A stretch of DNA of 64,000 bases from Macrophomina tecta (taxonomy: Eukaryota; Ascomycota; Dothideomycetes; Botryosphaeriales; Botryosphaeriaceae), in contig JAKSGN010000033.1 of assembly GCA_024180945.1 (NCBI GenBank), positions 930,001 to 994,000 of the forward strand, read 5' to 3'. A program made the translations under genes and the position numbers. Positions 24,079 through 36,779 of this stretch are shown one piece after another. Numbering within the stretch: position 1 is the stretch's first letter; the number at the start of each line of letters is the position of its first letter. The notes below the pieces were generated by a model. That model was not told where the DNA came from, searched no databases, and was given only the letters and a program-made list of their open reading frames with translations.

Positions 24079-26027
24079 TCAAACCGCCGCATGCCCATGC
24101 GTCTCGAACGGCAGCCCGAAGCACGACACGCCCACACACACCCACAACGCGGCGCTCACGTAGATAGGCACGGTCGAGAAGCCGACGTTCGCGCTGATCA
24201 GGCTCGCGCACAAGCCGCCAAAGCGCAGCAGCGTCGCCGCCGTGCCTGTTCCCGTGCCCCTGAGGGGCCCAGGGAAGGATTCGGGCGTGAAGGCGTACAT
24301 GACGGCGTACTCTACGGCGTGTTTGTCAGCAATCGCTTCTTCTTCTTCTTCTTCTTCTTCTTCTGCTCACTCCACGAAAAGGGCGGAAGGAAGACGGGGA
24401 CGAGGGGCGGGACGGGACGGGACGGACGCACCGAAATTCCCCAATATGCCCGTCACGCACTGGAAGGCCAGGTCCTGCGTCTCGGTGCGGGCGGAGGTGT
24501 AGGCGAAGAGGAAGACGCCGGTCAGGATGGCCGAGATGCCCATCATCCACCGGCGGCCGAAGCGCGTCTCGACGAGGAAGCCGGCCGCGACGGGGCCGAT
24601 GGTGCCGACGGCCGAGACGATGCAGTAGTTGCGGTAGGTCTTGTCGAGGGACGACTCGGCGGTGAATTTGGTCTCGAGGTAGGAGGGGAGGAAGCCGAAG
24701 TAGAGGGGGTAGGCGATGCCTTTTTGTTTCATTTCTCGTTAGTATGCTAGGGAGGTGGAGGGGGTTTGAGATGGGTTTGAGCGTTTGGGTGTACGCACCA
24801 ATGGTCAGCCATATCAACCAGGTCAGCGACGTGTGCACGGCGAACTTGCGGGTCGCGAACAGGTTCTTGAAGTTAACGCTCTTGTAGTCCTTGAGGTTCT
24901 CGCGCAGGATATCCCGGTGCGAGAGGCCCTTCTTCGCGTCGACGTCAGTGGCTACGGCGGGGCTGTTGCCCAGAGTGGCGTCGATCTCCTCCAGCATAGT
25001 GAGGGTGAGGGTCTCGGGCTTGCCGTTGAAGCGCGCTATGTAGTTGACGGCCTCCACGGCCTCGGCATCGCGGCCCTTGGACAGCAGGTAGCGCGGACTC
25101 TCGGGCATCTTGAAGACGAAGATGCGGATGACGCCGAAGGCGATGGCCATGGCGCCGAGGGTGATCATGGTGTAGCGCCTAAAGCTGCCGTCAGTTCTCA
25201 TTGGCGTGCCGCGGGCAGTGGGTCAAGGGGACTCACCATCCCATGTTCTCACTCCTGGAGCACGTGGTGTAGTCAGATCGGGTGGGGCATGAGTAGTTTG
25301 CCAGGAAAACCCATCCGACCAGTGAAACGATGACCTGGCCAAAGTTCCACCATGCCGAAAGGGCCGTCAGCAGCCACTGATGGCTTCCGGGGACGAACTC
25401 AAGGAAGATCATCGAGTCGACGGGCACGTTACCGCCAGCCGCCGTGCCGATGACTGCCCACATGGCGGAGAAGGCGATGAAGTTCTGCGCGCCCGCGACC
25501 GCGCACCCGAAGATGCCGCCGATGAGGATGGTTGCATTGAAGGCGGGCTTGCGTCCGATCAGATCGGCCGAGATGCCCCAGAAGGAGGCACCAAGAATCA
25601 AGCCAACGTAGTAGGCGACGGAGCTGTAACTGCGTTTCGTGATGTCGGAAAACTCGAGCGCCATGGCGGGTTGCACGGTGCTGATGCCTTGTGACCAGAA
25701 GTTATCGGTGATCCAACCGAAGCCGGTGACGATGAAGAGAAGCCATTGGTATCTATTGAGGGAGGGGCGTGTTAGAGCAATGTAGCTGGCGTAAAGGGGC
25801 ATTCCCGAGGTGCTTAGTACTCACTTTCCCATTCCAATCTCTGCCAGGTGCTTGCTGACGAGTTCCGACTTCAGTCTGTACGAGTCGCTCACACTGTCGC
25901 CGTAGAAGTCACGGACGGTTGGGTCGTCGATGGCCTGTACGACGCCTTCGCCGTATGACGCCCTCTTGGAGAGGGCATTGGAGATGGGCTCGTGGCCTTT
26001 CTCGTCTTTGATGTCTTCAGACGACAT
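24079..26027 (-). CDS. hxnZ: MFS transporter, hxnZ-like
   Basis: Major facilitator membrane transporter, 539 aa. Exons on the minus strand: 26027-25825, 25752-25237, 25178-24799, 24719-24432 and 24311-24079. About 12 membrane segments are visible. The MFS signature GISADLIGRKPAF follows the second helix, and ESPRYLLSKGRDAEA marks the start of the central loop, as in sugar/SV2-like carriers. A second repeat of the signature is VETRFGRRWMMG. The fourth intron (24312-24431) contains a TTC microsatellite. It is divergent from the 2-oxoglutarate oxygenase with 797 bp between starts, and that gap holds four HGATAR sites. From position and family it corresponds to HxnZ of the A. nidulans nicotinate regulon, whose substrate is a pathway compound not established here. 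The family is secure; the name rests on context. Confidence 0.85.
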
Positions 26028-26280
26028 GGTTGTGGGACTGAAGGTTTGTGGGGTAGACGAGGCGCGGGAAGAACGGGGAAGCGAACTGGAAGTCCTCTCA
26101 CTTTGAGCGTGCGGGAGCAGAGGTTGGAGGGATATGTACGACGTTCCACTAAGACACGTTCCCCATGTTCGTCCTACCAAGGCTTGGATCAAACGGCCAG
26201 GAGGCGGTTTTCGCGGTGCTACACATGTGTTACCAAAAAGGGTTAGCCAGAATACATTTCCGGGGACACAGCCAATGCCA

Positions 26281-26480
26281 TTATCGCAGCCTCGAACACA
26301 TCCGGCCCTTCCGCAGTGACTCGCCAGCCACAGGAAGAAACAATCATCACACTTGCGCCAGAGTGCACTCACTATACTGATACGCGCAGCCAAAAGGCAA
26401 TTGATGATACTGTGAGGTATCGTAGGGGCTTATCGCGGCAGCCGATAAACGATACTCTTCCCGCCCGGCGCACTTTATCA
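26281..26480. promoter_or_regulatory. four HGATAR sites in hxnZ/hxnY shared promoter
   Basis: Core HGATAR sites, the binding sequence of AreA-type GATA factors, occur at 26281-26286 (minus), 26430-26435 (minus), 26443-26448 (plus) and 26475-26480 (minus). Three fall within 51 bp, midway between two divergent genes. This fits nitrogen-metabolite control of both. The motif is short and common, so the clustering and location are the evidence, not each site. Confidence 0.5.
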
Positions 26481-26824
26481 AAGATGGGGGGCATATCCCA
26501 CTCTTCGCTAGCGCCGGCCAAGCATGCGGGGAAGAGTGAGCGGAGGCATCGCACCTTCGGCAAGAGGCTTAACTAAGCGAAGAAATATGTGATAGTGGAG
26601 AGAGTGGTGCTATTACCCACTGAGGGATCCTGTTCTCCGCTCTTGTAGCTTTTCTCAAAGTGGAATAAAGTGCCCGGGTATCGGATATATGATATTGAAA
26701 CTCCTCAGCATTGCGTCCTGATCTAGAATACACACTCAAAGCTGCCAAGCGATATCCACACCCCTCCCTAGAACGTCCGCCGCTACGACCATTCTCTTCA
26801 CGCGTTGTCTAATAATCCTTGGGT

Positions 26825-28326
26825 ATGGCGGGTGCGCCGAATACTTCACGTAGTCCACCTCTCCTCGACTTCTCCGCATTCTACGACTCAGACCCCGCAA
26901 AGAAGCAGGAGCTCGTGAACCAAGTGCGGGATTGCTGCCACCATAATGGCTTCTTCCAGATCACCAATCACCCGGTGCCGATAGAGCTCCAGGAGCGCGT
27001 AATGGCGTGGAACAAGAAGTTTTTTGACCTGCCCCTGGAGGACAAGAAGAAAGTTGGCAAAGGTGAGAATGATGATTTGATCTGGAAGAAAAGTCGATCT
27101 CCCCTTGCCTTTTGTGCCGTATCGGTGCAATCGACCGAAGAAGCAGATCAAAGCACGGAGAGGGAATTCGGGTGGCTGCGGGCGCGAAGTGCGGAAGAGA
27201 AATGATCTAAACATCGCTCGCTGACTTCTTCCCACGCGTTCAGAACTCAACACTTGGAACCGAGGCTACGAGCTACTCCGCTCGCAAATCCTGGAAGAAG
27301 GCACGCTGCCCGAGCTCAAAGAAGGTTTCTACGTTGGCGACGAGATCCCTGCCACGCACCCGTAAGGCTGCGCCCGCCCTAAAAAGAGACATGAAACTTG
27401 GAAACCTCCAAATTGACAGGTCGCGCAGGTATTTCGTTAACAAGAAGCTCAACTCGGGTCCCAACGTGTGGCCCTCGGCTGACACCCTGCCGGAGGTCGA
27501 GGACTTCAAGCGCACGTGTCTCGAGTACTACTATGCCGTCGTGAAGCTGGCCAAGGATATCCTGAAGGTGATTGCGCTGTGCCTGGACCTTCCCGAGGAC
27601 CATTTCCGCGAATTTGCCGATGATGCAGTGGCCACGATGCGGCTGCTGCACTATCCGCCTACCGAGAAGGGAGATGGCGAGGAGAAGCTGATGAGGGGTA
27701 TTGGCGCGCATACTGACTTCGGGGCCGTGACGCTGCTCCTGCAAGATGAGGTTGACGGATTGCAAGTCTGGGATAAGGAGGTGGAGCAGTGGTTTGACGT
27801 GAGTGCTGCTCTCGACCTCCCCACAGTCTTCCACGTGCTGTTGCGCCTCTGCCGTTCACCGATGGCGTGGGCATAGTGCTCCATAGCGGACGCTGACTCT
27901 TTGTTGCAGGTGCTGCCAGTCAAAGGCGCATTCGTCGTCAACCTCGGTATGTCTCCTCACCGCCCACCCGGGAATGTCTACGCTGACATGGCCCCAGGCA
28001 ACCTTATGATGCGCTGGACCAACGACAAGTTCATCTCCAACACTCACCGAGTCATCAACAAGTCAGGCAAGGAGCGGTACAGCATTCCGGTTTTCTTCAG
28101 CGGCAACCCGGACTACGTCATCGAATGCCTTCCCAACTGCCGAGCCAGCGAGGAAGAAGCGCCCAAATATCCGCCCATCACGGTCGAGGAGGCCGTCAGC
28201 GGAAGCTACCGGGAGAGCTACGGCAGGGCAGAGAAGTGGAAGGAGCAGATGCGGAAGAAGGAAGATGAGGAGAGAGCCCGTGCAGCTGGAGGGGTGAAGA
28301 GTGCGCCGGCTGTAGCGGTTGCTTGA
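26825..28326 (+). CDS. hxnY: 2-oxoglutarate/Fe(II) oxygenase, hxnY-like
   Basis: Cytosolic non-haem iron dioxygenase of the flavonol-synthase/IPNS-like superfamily. Exons: 26825-27062, 27244-27361, 27429-27798, 27910-27946 and 27998-28326, about 363 aa. The N-terminal DIOX_N block reads [15 protein letters not shown]. The iron ligands are the His and Asp of [15 protein letters not shown] and a distal His in [12 protein letters not shown]; the RYSIP Arg binds 2-oxoglutarate. Exon 3 has two possible acceptors, 27420 or 27429, both in frame. I prefer 27429 because it gives [10 protein letters not shown], close to relatives. Its place beside hxnZ matches hxnY of A. nidulans, a nicotinate-inducible oxygenase. 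The reaction on a hydroxylated pyridine derivative is inferred, not seen. Confidence 0.87.
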
Positions 28327-30588
28327 TCTATTTTCTGTTTTCCCGCTCCTTGCCATGAGCTATAGTCCATGGGCCGGGCGGGATATTACGGGATCTTTGC
28401 TTCCTGGGGGCCTTGAGCCTTGGTGGTGGGTTGTTGAAAAAGAAATGCTGTGGCTTTGACTCGTGCTGGGAGCATGTACGGGATACGGCCCTGCTTGTAG
28501 TATTGGCGAAATGATGGCTGATGTCGGCCATATCCGTTGCCCTGAATGAACGTGAATGAACGTGTCGATGCGTCGGAGAGAGAGCACACGGCCAGGCGAG
28601 CCTTTGGCCGGGTTGCCAAAGGGTTGAAGTCCCTGCTGGGTGCGATGCGGTGTTCAGTACCTGGGACCACGTACAACAACCCGGCGTCGCACGTCCCACA
28701 CCACGCAAACTCTCTCACCACCGAGCTTTCCGGACCGCATGCCACATCAAGCAACATTTAGAGAGCACTCGGCTGCAAGCAGGCAGGACGGTGAGTCTAA
28801 AACCCACAGGCTCACAACTTCGAACGTCGCAATGCTCATATCAGAGGGCATATTATAACATTAAGAATCCCACAAAGCCTCTTTCTCTCGACCAACGCAG
28901 CACACGAGCCTCCGGCCATCAATGCGCGGAAGAACTATGGCCGCCGCCCAGCATAACGCGGGCGCCGCGAATGACGTCTCGACCGCCCCGTTTCATTTAT
29001 TTAGATTGCTGCTCATTCGGCGCGTAATTAAGATGGCACGCATATATTTCCGCTTACGGTTGGCAGCCGCAAAAACTCTCTTTACCGCTTCGCGCATTGC
29101 GCAAGGCTGCGCTGCAAATCCCGGTTGGCCAGCAGCCAAGCATTCCATCGAACTGCCCTGTATAGGCCTTCGCCGCCGACGAGCCTGGCACTCTGACCAC
29201 CTGTTTGGCCCTTTTGCGTGTCCCACAGCCTCCGGCAACACGGCGGGCCTTCTCTCTCTCTCTCTCTCTCTCGTCAGCGCTTGCCCACACCGCTCGCTTC
29301 CCCGCCCCGTCCAACACGAACACATCCTCCTCCGCACCCACCTGCATGCCTACCTGCGAACCCGCCAGCCAGCCGGACCTCGGCAGTTGCTACTCACAGT
29401 CAGAAGACCAGCCACGGCTCACTCCACAACCGCCGCCATGCCTGCCAACGTCGAACGTAGCAATATAAAATCCTTCGGTCCTATCTACACCAGAACAGCC
29501 CGAGTAGGGTATAGATGCGCAGGCCCAACTCTATCATAACAGCCCCCACTATGCACCAGCCACTTCTTCGAACACGCAGGGCGGAATACGGCAGGGATGG
29601 TGTCGCAAAGGAAAGGGAAAAAAAAGCGAGAGATTCCCGGGCCATAGCTTTAAGACAGTCGAGTTATGACGATTAGCGGATGACGCGCTCCCCCAAACCA
29701 AGAGATTCTAGAACACCCGGAATGCGGCGGCAATTCCACAAGCACAGCGCCCGCACACGTGCGGCCTTTCCGGGATCAGCAACTCTCTCTCTCTCTCTGT
29801 GGCTTTTGCGCTACTAAATTTAGTTTTCCTGCGCGCAGCTGAACGCCCTTCCTCACCACCACCCGACCATCGGCCGCCGACCGACCGCCATCAATCTTAG
29901 CATACTTCACCGCTAACCTCCAGACCGCCTGCGCCATCGCTGATCCGAATGCAGCGACTGCCACCTCGCTATTCCCAGTCCAATTGCTTTGTTGAGATAG
30001 AAGCTGATCCTTTCTCTATCCCATCCAAACCGCCGATACAACAACAACAACAACAACAACCCTAAAAAAAAAATATAAAAATAAAAATAAAAACGGGGCC
30101 CACGCTAAGGACAGCAACGCATTGGGGCGGGCGGTAGCTCACGGCGAGGAACAACCTCCAGCAGCAGCAAAACAGTAACGACTGCCAACGCTCCGAACCG
30201 CCAACATCCTGGCACATTAACAAGCCACCCCTTCCCAATAGTCAACACCGCCCACCTCAACCCCCTCACACCCCCCCCCCCCCAATCCCCGGTCTCCGCA
30301 AAAGCCAACGAACACTGCTACTCCACACCGACCAGCTAACCCAGCAAAAGCCAGCACGCCGAATCCATTTCCTGCCACGTGCCGCCACACCAATGGACTA
30401 GCAAGGGCAGTGCTAGCACGAGGAACTTGACCGCCGGGGAGAAAAAGAAAGGGAAAAAAAAAAAAAATTGAGGCAGGGACGGGGTCCTCTCCACTCAACA
30501 GGCCTAAAAAAAAAAAAAAAAAAGAAAAGCGAAGCATTCAGATGGCATTCTTCCTCGCAACATAATACTACACTTTCTTACCCCCGTC
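28327..30588. other. intergenic, 2.3 kb, no gene recognised
   Basis: Lies between the 3' ends of hxnY and hxnR. It contains a CT repeat at about 29249-29271, another near 29784-29799, an ACA repeat near 30040-30060 and A-runs near 30454-30522. No coding frame is convincing. In A. nidulans hxnP sits in this neighbourhood, but I see no transporter remnant. Confidence 0.55.
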
Positions 30589-33500
30589 CTATACACACCC
30601 CTCCTGCGCGCCCCCAATCATCCGCCACGGCACGAGCCCCCTTAAGACCATCATTCCATCATGCACGACCGCCCACCTGACCTTTCCCAAATGCCTAGCC
30701 ACCGCAGCCGCGAGGCCACTCGTCCTCCTGCGCATGACAGGCGGCCTAGTCGAGCGCGCAAGAAGCTCGAGGTTCTTCTCAGGGAGCCACTGGTCGTATC
30801 CCTCACCAGCGGCTTCAGATAATGACGAGGGGGGAGGTGCAGCAGCAGCAGCAGCAGCAACAGCAGCGCCCGCCATACACCCAATCAACTCGACCATCTC
30901 CTTCTGCGAGTCCCAGACCATCTCCTCGTCGCCTCCATCGTCGGCGTCCTCGTCGTCATCCAACCCGTCGTCCTCCGCCCCATCCACACCGTTCCCATCT
31001 CCACCGCCATGGCTATCCGTCCGCCTTCTCCTACTCCTACCCCCCTGCTGTGCAGCCCCTTCCCCCTCGCTCGTCGGCCCGCCGGCCGGCCGCGCCTGCC
31101 ACCAGCACCAGACGATGACAGTCGCGAGGTACAAGCACCACGGATAATGAAACAATCCCCCCGCATCAAACCCTTCCAGCCCCCTCGCGCCCTCCTCAAT
31201 CAAAAGCGCGGCATGCCTAGCTGCGCGCGCCGCCTTCAACCTGTCGGCCTCGCTTCCCGCATTCGCCCACCCCTTAACGACGCGCGCGCTGCGGACGTAG
31301 TCGGCGCGGCCGACAGGGCGGCCCAAGATATGGCGGGCACCGGCGAAAATCTGAAGATCGAGGAAGTCGGCGTGCAGGAGGGCGTGGGCCGCGTGGTGGA
31401 TGGCCGAGTGGGCGGTGCGCCAAGTCACAAAATCCGAGCGAAGGAGCTCGTTCGCGCCTTTGTTTTGTGGCATTGTTGTGGAGGTGGTGGTGCTGCTGCT
31501 GCTGCAGAACAGCGAGAGGTACCCCTCGCAGTACTCATCGAAGTGCGTGCGCCAGACATCGTAGCTGGCTGCCATGCGCGACTTCCAGTCGCCGATGGGG
31601 TGCTGTTTGGTGCCGCCGCCGACGATGCCGAGGGAGGTCTGATCGCGGCGTTTCATGTCCCAAGAGATGGACATGAGACCGTGGAGGAGGAGCACCCGGG
31701 AGAGGGCGTTGAGGTTGCGGGGGCGGCTGGGCGGGCCGCCTGGGTGGAGGTAGGCTTTGATGAGGGAGAGAAAGAGTGGGGGGTTGGTGGGTTTCTTAGA
31801 GTCTGCGGTATTGTTGTACCGCTTGCGGATGCGCTGCCAGAGCTCGGCGGAGTCGGCTTCCCAGAGCTGCTGGTCGCAGGGGAGGTTGGAGCGGAGCTCG
31901 AAGGCGGACATGCAGAGGGATTGGCAGAAGAGGACGGCGTGTTGCACGTCCCACATGAAGCAGAGGTAAGCAAGGCTGTGGAGATGTTCTGGTTAGTGGG
32001 TGATTGTTTTCTTTTTCCGTGGTGGGTGGCTGCTGTCTGCTTGCTTACCGCTTCTTCTGTTCAGCTTCTGCCCACCTCCGCCAGTCATTCTCCAGATCAC
32101 CGCTAGAACAATCATCGGACATGGAGGTGCGGATGGTCTGGCAGTCGCTCCTCCGGATGAGGTTGATAAGCAAGCCGTGGAAGAGATGCGCCATGTCGTG
32201 CTGCTTCTGGCCGGCGCGGCTCTTGCCAAAGCACTCAACCAGGAGGATTGTCTGGAGCACCCACAGATCCGGCTTGGCATTGAAGCCTGCATGGGCAAAG
32301 ATCTGGGGTCGAAGGACGTCGTGGATACAGACCTGGTCGTGTGAGTAATATGCAGTGATTGGGTGGTGGACGCAACTTACAGCCATCTGGTGAGCGTCCT
32401 TTTCACAGTATGTTGCTCCTAGCAAAAGCACGGAGACGAGCAGCACCGTCTCAACACACGAAGCATCAAAGGTAGGTTGATGAATCAAGGGATAAGCGGT
32501 GTTGAAGCGAGTGAAGTACAAGTCACAGTAGGTTTGCAGAGACGACAACGATAGAAGAGGGTGGTTCCTCGAGATGTAGAGACCATCCGGCGTGACTGGT
32601 CTGGCAGCTTCAATCACGTCCAAGACTTGGGCACGAGCTATCTCATCAATGACTGGCAAATTGGCAGAGCCGTTCATCGAGGACATTGGACGTTCGAAGT
32701 CGATGCCGAGCTGTGCTTGGCGGACGGAAAGCGAATCGCGTGTGGCCGTATCGGTCGATGTGTTTGGAGAAGTTGCGCCGTTCATGATGTGCGAGCGTCC
32801 AGGAGTCCCACTCGCAACGGATTGCTGCCCGTCGGTGAGCGTGGAGTGCTGCGGCTCAAGGCTCGGAAGAGAAACGGTGGCCGAGTGCGCTATGCTCGTG
32901 TCGTGCATAAGTGAGGGATTGGATTGGGATTGGGAAATGGAAGCAGCTGACACAGTCATCGTACTTCCATTCGTGGACAGAGTAGCAAGCTCACTGGCAG
33001 CTGGCGTATGCTCCGTGGTTACGCCTGTAGGGAAAGTATGAGTGGAGGGCTGACTATCAGGAGCAGCTTGGTCTACGTGCGTTGCTGGAAAGGTACCAGA
33101 CAGGATGTCTGGAGGCGAGGCGGTAAATTGCTGGGTTGCTGCTGCCCCGAGATCAACGTCAAATAGCCAGTTGTAGTTGTTCATGGTCGTAAAGGGCATG
33201 TTGAAGGAGCTGGCTTGAAGGCGGTCAGCCAATCGGAGACCAGGGCTGGTAACACGAAGATCGGAAAGTAGGGGGAGCAATTTTTGTTCGATTATTCAAT
33301 TAAGACACTGGCTTTTTCTGCATGTTCTACGAACTCCCAATAGAAGTGGAAGGAAGACATACCAGTGTCAGGATTGAATATGTCGTCGTACGGCACATCG
33401 TCGGACAGGTTCCTCAAACTGGCTGTCTGCGGGCCCCCCGCGTTCGACCAGAAACGATCCGTGTCTTGCACCAGGGGTTCCGGCTCTGGGTATGCGTGAG

Positions 33501-34328
33501 GTTCGGGGGCCGGACTGAGCTCGAGGGGAGGGAAGACCCAGTTCTCAAAGGTGGGGTCTGTTGCAGTGTCACACGCGTTTGACGACCTTCTCGCGTAGTC
33601 GTCGGACCCGGAGGACTGAGTGCTCGATATTGGGGGGGAGATGGGCGCGTCGCCCGTCAGGGTGTGGATGGCCTCGTCGACCGAGTCCGCAGTGGAGGTG
33701 GACAGTGACCTTGCGTGGTGGTCACTGGACGGCGAAGAGCGGCGGGTAGAGTTCTTGCCCAGGTTGGGGCGCTTGGTGACAATGTTGCCGTCGTGGTCCT
33801 TCCACATGCGCTTCCTGGTGTTGAGGACGCCGGCACCCTCCCCGCCGGCTTCCTCGTCCTTCTGTCGGTGGCGTTGCATGTGCCTCTCTGCACAACCCTG
33901 TCAGCGTGTGGTTCAATGGGTGGGGTCAGGGCGGCGGTAGGTGGGATGGCCTTGGACTGTGCATGGGGACCCGAAACAGCGGCGCACCCCATTCTTCAGA
34001 AAGCTTGAGCCGTAGGGAGGGCGTGGAGGAGCAGCTAGCGCGGCGATTTCACCAGTCATGCATTCACGCACCACCGTCACTCACCTAGCAGGTCCTTGCG
34101 CTTGAAGTGGGCACGGCAGCGCTCACAGGTGCTCTCGCCGGCAGTGTGGTTGAGCAGGTGCCTCTGCAGGTGCTCGGAGCGGGTGAAAGCGCGGCCGCAG
34201 CCCTCAAAGGCACAGGCGAACTTCTTTGCCGGGGGATCGCCCGAGGCGGAGACGGTGCTGCTCTTTCGGCGAGCATGGGCACGCTGGGCGGCGGGCAGGA
34301 CGGAGGTAGTGGGCGAGGGGTTGCGCAT
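30589..34328 (-). CDS. hxnR: C2H2 zinc-finger + Fungal_trans regulator, hxnR-like
   Basis: Pathway-type transcription factor of about 1,090 aa. Exons on the minus strand: 34328-34085, 33887-33363, 33213-32381, 32332-32049 and 31975-30589. Two C2H2 fingers lie at residues 39-61 (CAFEGCGRAFTRSEHLQRH) and 68-88 (CERCRAHFKRKDLLERH), the second completed across intron 1. A Ser/Pro-rich linker follows, then a fungal-specific middle domain (TYCDLYFTRFNTAYPLIHQP, then VLLVSVLLLGATYCEKDAH). This pairing of fingers with Fungal_trans is the architecture of HxnR, the nicotinate-responsive activator of A. nidulans. The acceptor of intron 2 (33214-33362) is the least certain join. A 49-codon upstream ORF ends 37 nt before the start. 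It sits between hxnY and hxnS, which supports the assignment. Confidence 0.85.
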
Positions 34329-34366
34329 GGCGAGGGCGGAGTCAGTCAGTCCGGAGCGAGGCGTAG

Positions 34367-34516
34367 CTATGGCGGGGTATCAAGCAGCTCGCGCGACGGG
34401 CGCAGGTGGGCGGGCGGGTTGTGCAGGTGCTGCAGCAGCGGGAGCTCTACGCTGGGCGAGTGGTGGTGAGCTCTGGGCTGGGAAGTAGGTGGTGAGGGGG
34501 GTGCGTGCGAGGCCAT
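34367..34516 (-). promoter_or_regulatory. 49-codon upstream ORF in hxnR leader
   Basis: An ATG at 34516 opens a frame of 49 codons that ends in TAG at 34367-34369, leaving 37 nt before the hxnR start at 34328. Its product would begin MASHAPPSPPTSQPR and is Pro/His-rich. A complete, non-overlapping uORF of this size could lower translation of the regulator. It could also be a lost or mis-spliced first coding exon, since its composition resembles the Ser/Pro-rich parts of the factor, but no in-frame splice pair was found. Confidence 0.45.
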
Positions 34517-34540
34517 TTGGGCGGAATTGAAGCTGTCGTC

Positions 34541-34872
34541 TTATCGCAATGCGACGTCGGCATGTCAATGCAACGGCGTGTGCACTGCGGCTAAGGGCAG
34601 GGCCTGGTGCTCCGCAGTGTGGGAGGCGTGAACCCTGTGGTGTTCGCTCGAGTCCGCGGCCGAGCTCGGATGGGCGCGCGCTGGGCCGACGCCGGGGCGA
34701 TGACTAACGCCAGCGCGACGACTCAACCCCACCCCGGCCTCGCTGCCGTCCCTATCAACTTCCCAATCCGCACCTCACATATCAGCACCGCCCGTCCGCG
34801 CCGCCGCTGCTGCTGCCCTCTGCCCTCCGCACGCAGACGTGTGGTATCAATTGACTAACGCCCAGGCTATCG
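34541..34872. promoter_or_regulatory. HGATAR sites upstream of hxnR
   Basis: Two AreA-type core sites, at 34541-34546 and 34867-34872 (both minus-strand CGATAR), lie 213 and 539 bp upstream of the hxnR start. They are individually weak evidence, but they repeat the pattern seen in the other cluster promoters. Confidence 0.3.
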
Positions 34873-36779
34873 GATTCACGCACCGCCGCCTGCCAAACGC
34901 CGCCCCCAGCCAATCACGCGCCCGCGCACATCGGGCTGTCCGACATGCCGCGGGCGTTCCCGGCTCGCGCTTCCTGCGGCGGGCGGGCGCTGTGCGCGGT
35001 CGCGCTGCGAGAGGGGCAGGTCGATGCGCCAGCCACTGCACGCGCGATAGGCCACGCGGATAAGCGTCGCCTTCGCCAGACACGGCAGTTGGCCCCATGA
35101 CGAAACCTCCTCTGGCCCTCTCGTGCTCCGGCAATCTTCATCCTTCGCCGACCGCTTTATCCGCTGCCCACCTCCGCCCTGTGGCCCTGCCTACCTTGGC
35201 GTCGTCCGCTGATTGACACACTGACACATCTCCGCGTCCGCATTGGCCATGGTGCCTTTGGCGTGCGGGATTGCGAAGCGGGGTCGGTGGCACAGCCCGA
35301 CTCGCGCGCACCTCGCACACGTCCGTCCCGCCCGGACTTCCCTCAAACGGCACTCCTTTCCTCCACCCAATCTCCCTCCCTAAACGCCGCACATCTATCT
35401 TCCGCGCGTTATTATCTGCCGAAGAGACGCGTCGCCTACCTCCTGCTTCGACGCCTGCCGCCGAATGAAAGAGCCAATTTTTTTCTTGTGCTGTGTCTGA
35501 TGTCTCAGCCCGCTCTGTCTCTGTCTCTCCCCCAATTGCCGACCGGCATTTGTTTAGCTCCGACCAAAGCTACCGGGTTCTCGGAATTTCTCCTTCTGTT
35601 GTTCCTGGGGGTGCCCAGACGCTTGGGCTGGAGCTTCATACTTCACTTGCGTATCTCGAGGCTGCAAATCGCGCGCCAGATCCGCATCTCTCCAAACCAC
35701 TCCTTGGTTGATCTGCTCTTGCTTCGGGACCGGAGCTTATATACGAGAAAGAAGCTCTGTTCCAGACCCTGCAGCTGATAGCCGAGACGATTCTGATCTA
35801 CGCGTAATGATGAGGAAGACGATGGTGCTTCTGTAGTAAGGCATTGCCCAGCGCTTCGACATTGAGGTTATTTGGTCGCCAGATTAAAATGTCTGGCGAA
35901 GGTTGTCTGGAATCGCTGCAGGTCCCCTCGCCTTACCTCTTGTGTCACAGCGTCGACGGTCAAGTAATGTTGATCTACCACTCATCATACCGACTACGGA
36001 CTCGTCCCTCAGCCAGACCAGTCGCCACCGAGTCAACGTGCTGTTCGAGAACAGCCTGCTAATATCCGGGAATTACGAGCAAGAGACCCAAGGAGCATCC
36101 ATCGTAAGATTTTTACCTCTTTCCAGGTGATGCCTTGAAGCGGATCTTGTTCTACGCTCGTCGTTTACTTTTTCTCGGTCTTACTCTTCAAGAATCCTCT
36201 TTGTGCTTTACCAATTTGCACCGTCTGGTGAAATGTCTAGACGAGTCGAGCGAACAGTTTGCGGAGCAGAAGTTCCTCTCCGGTCTCCACCACGCACCTG
36301 GTAGACCGTGCAACACTCTACCCACCCGCCACTAGTCTCCATAGCATGCCAACAGTTGAGAAACCTCCCGTCAAAGTCAGCTCTATCGCGCGGGGGATAT
36401 TCGGGTTGATTTTCACTGATGCTACGCAACGCCATTCCCAGATCCACCATCGTCATGGGCCACATCGGTAGCACCCGAGGATGCCTGCAACACGCAATTC
36501 CAGTCATTGATGTCGTTCGAATAAAAATGCCGTAATCCAATGCCATTCAGCAACGTTACAAATCAAAGACGCGCTTTTATACTATCCACACTGTCATTCA
36601 AATTTCTCTATTGGTCACATTCGGCATTCCCACATCAAAGACACGCGCGCCGCCCCAACCACCACCCCAGAAAAAAAAAAAAAAAAAGGCCGATCGATCC
36701 ACCCAGCAACGCAGCCAAGCAAACACCCACCAGCGCCCAACGTGATTCCGTTTCACAACCATATCCCCACTCCATCCCA
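34873..36779. other. intergenic between hxnS 3' end and hxnR promoter
   Basis: About 1.9 kb with no recognised gene. Long pyrimidine-rich stretches run from 35330 to 35560 on the plus strand, with an A-run near 36670-36687 just beyond the hxnS stop. The short open frames have no domain features. Confidence 0.5.

Noticed and set aside
31009..32106. 365-aa plus-strand open frame
   Set aside because: Antisense of the regulator's last exons; composition is Ala/Gly/Val/Arg noise and it crosses the regulator's intron.
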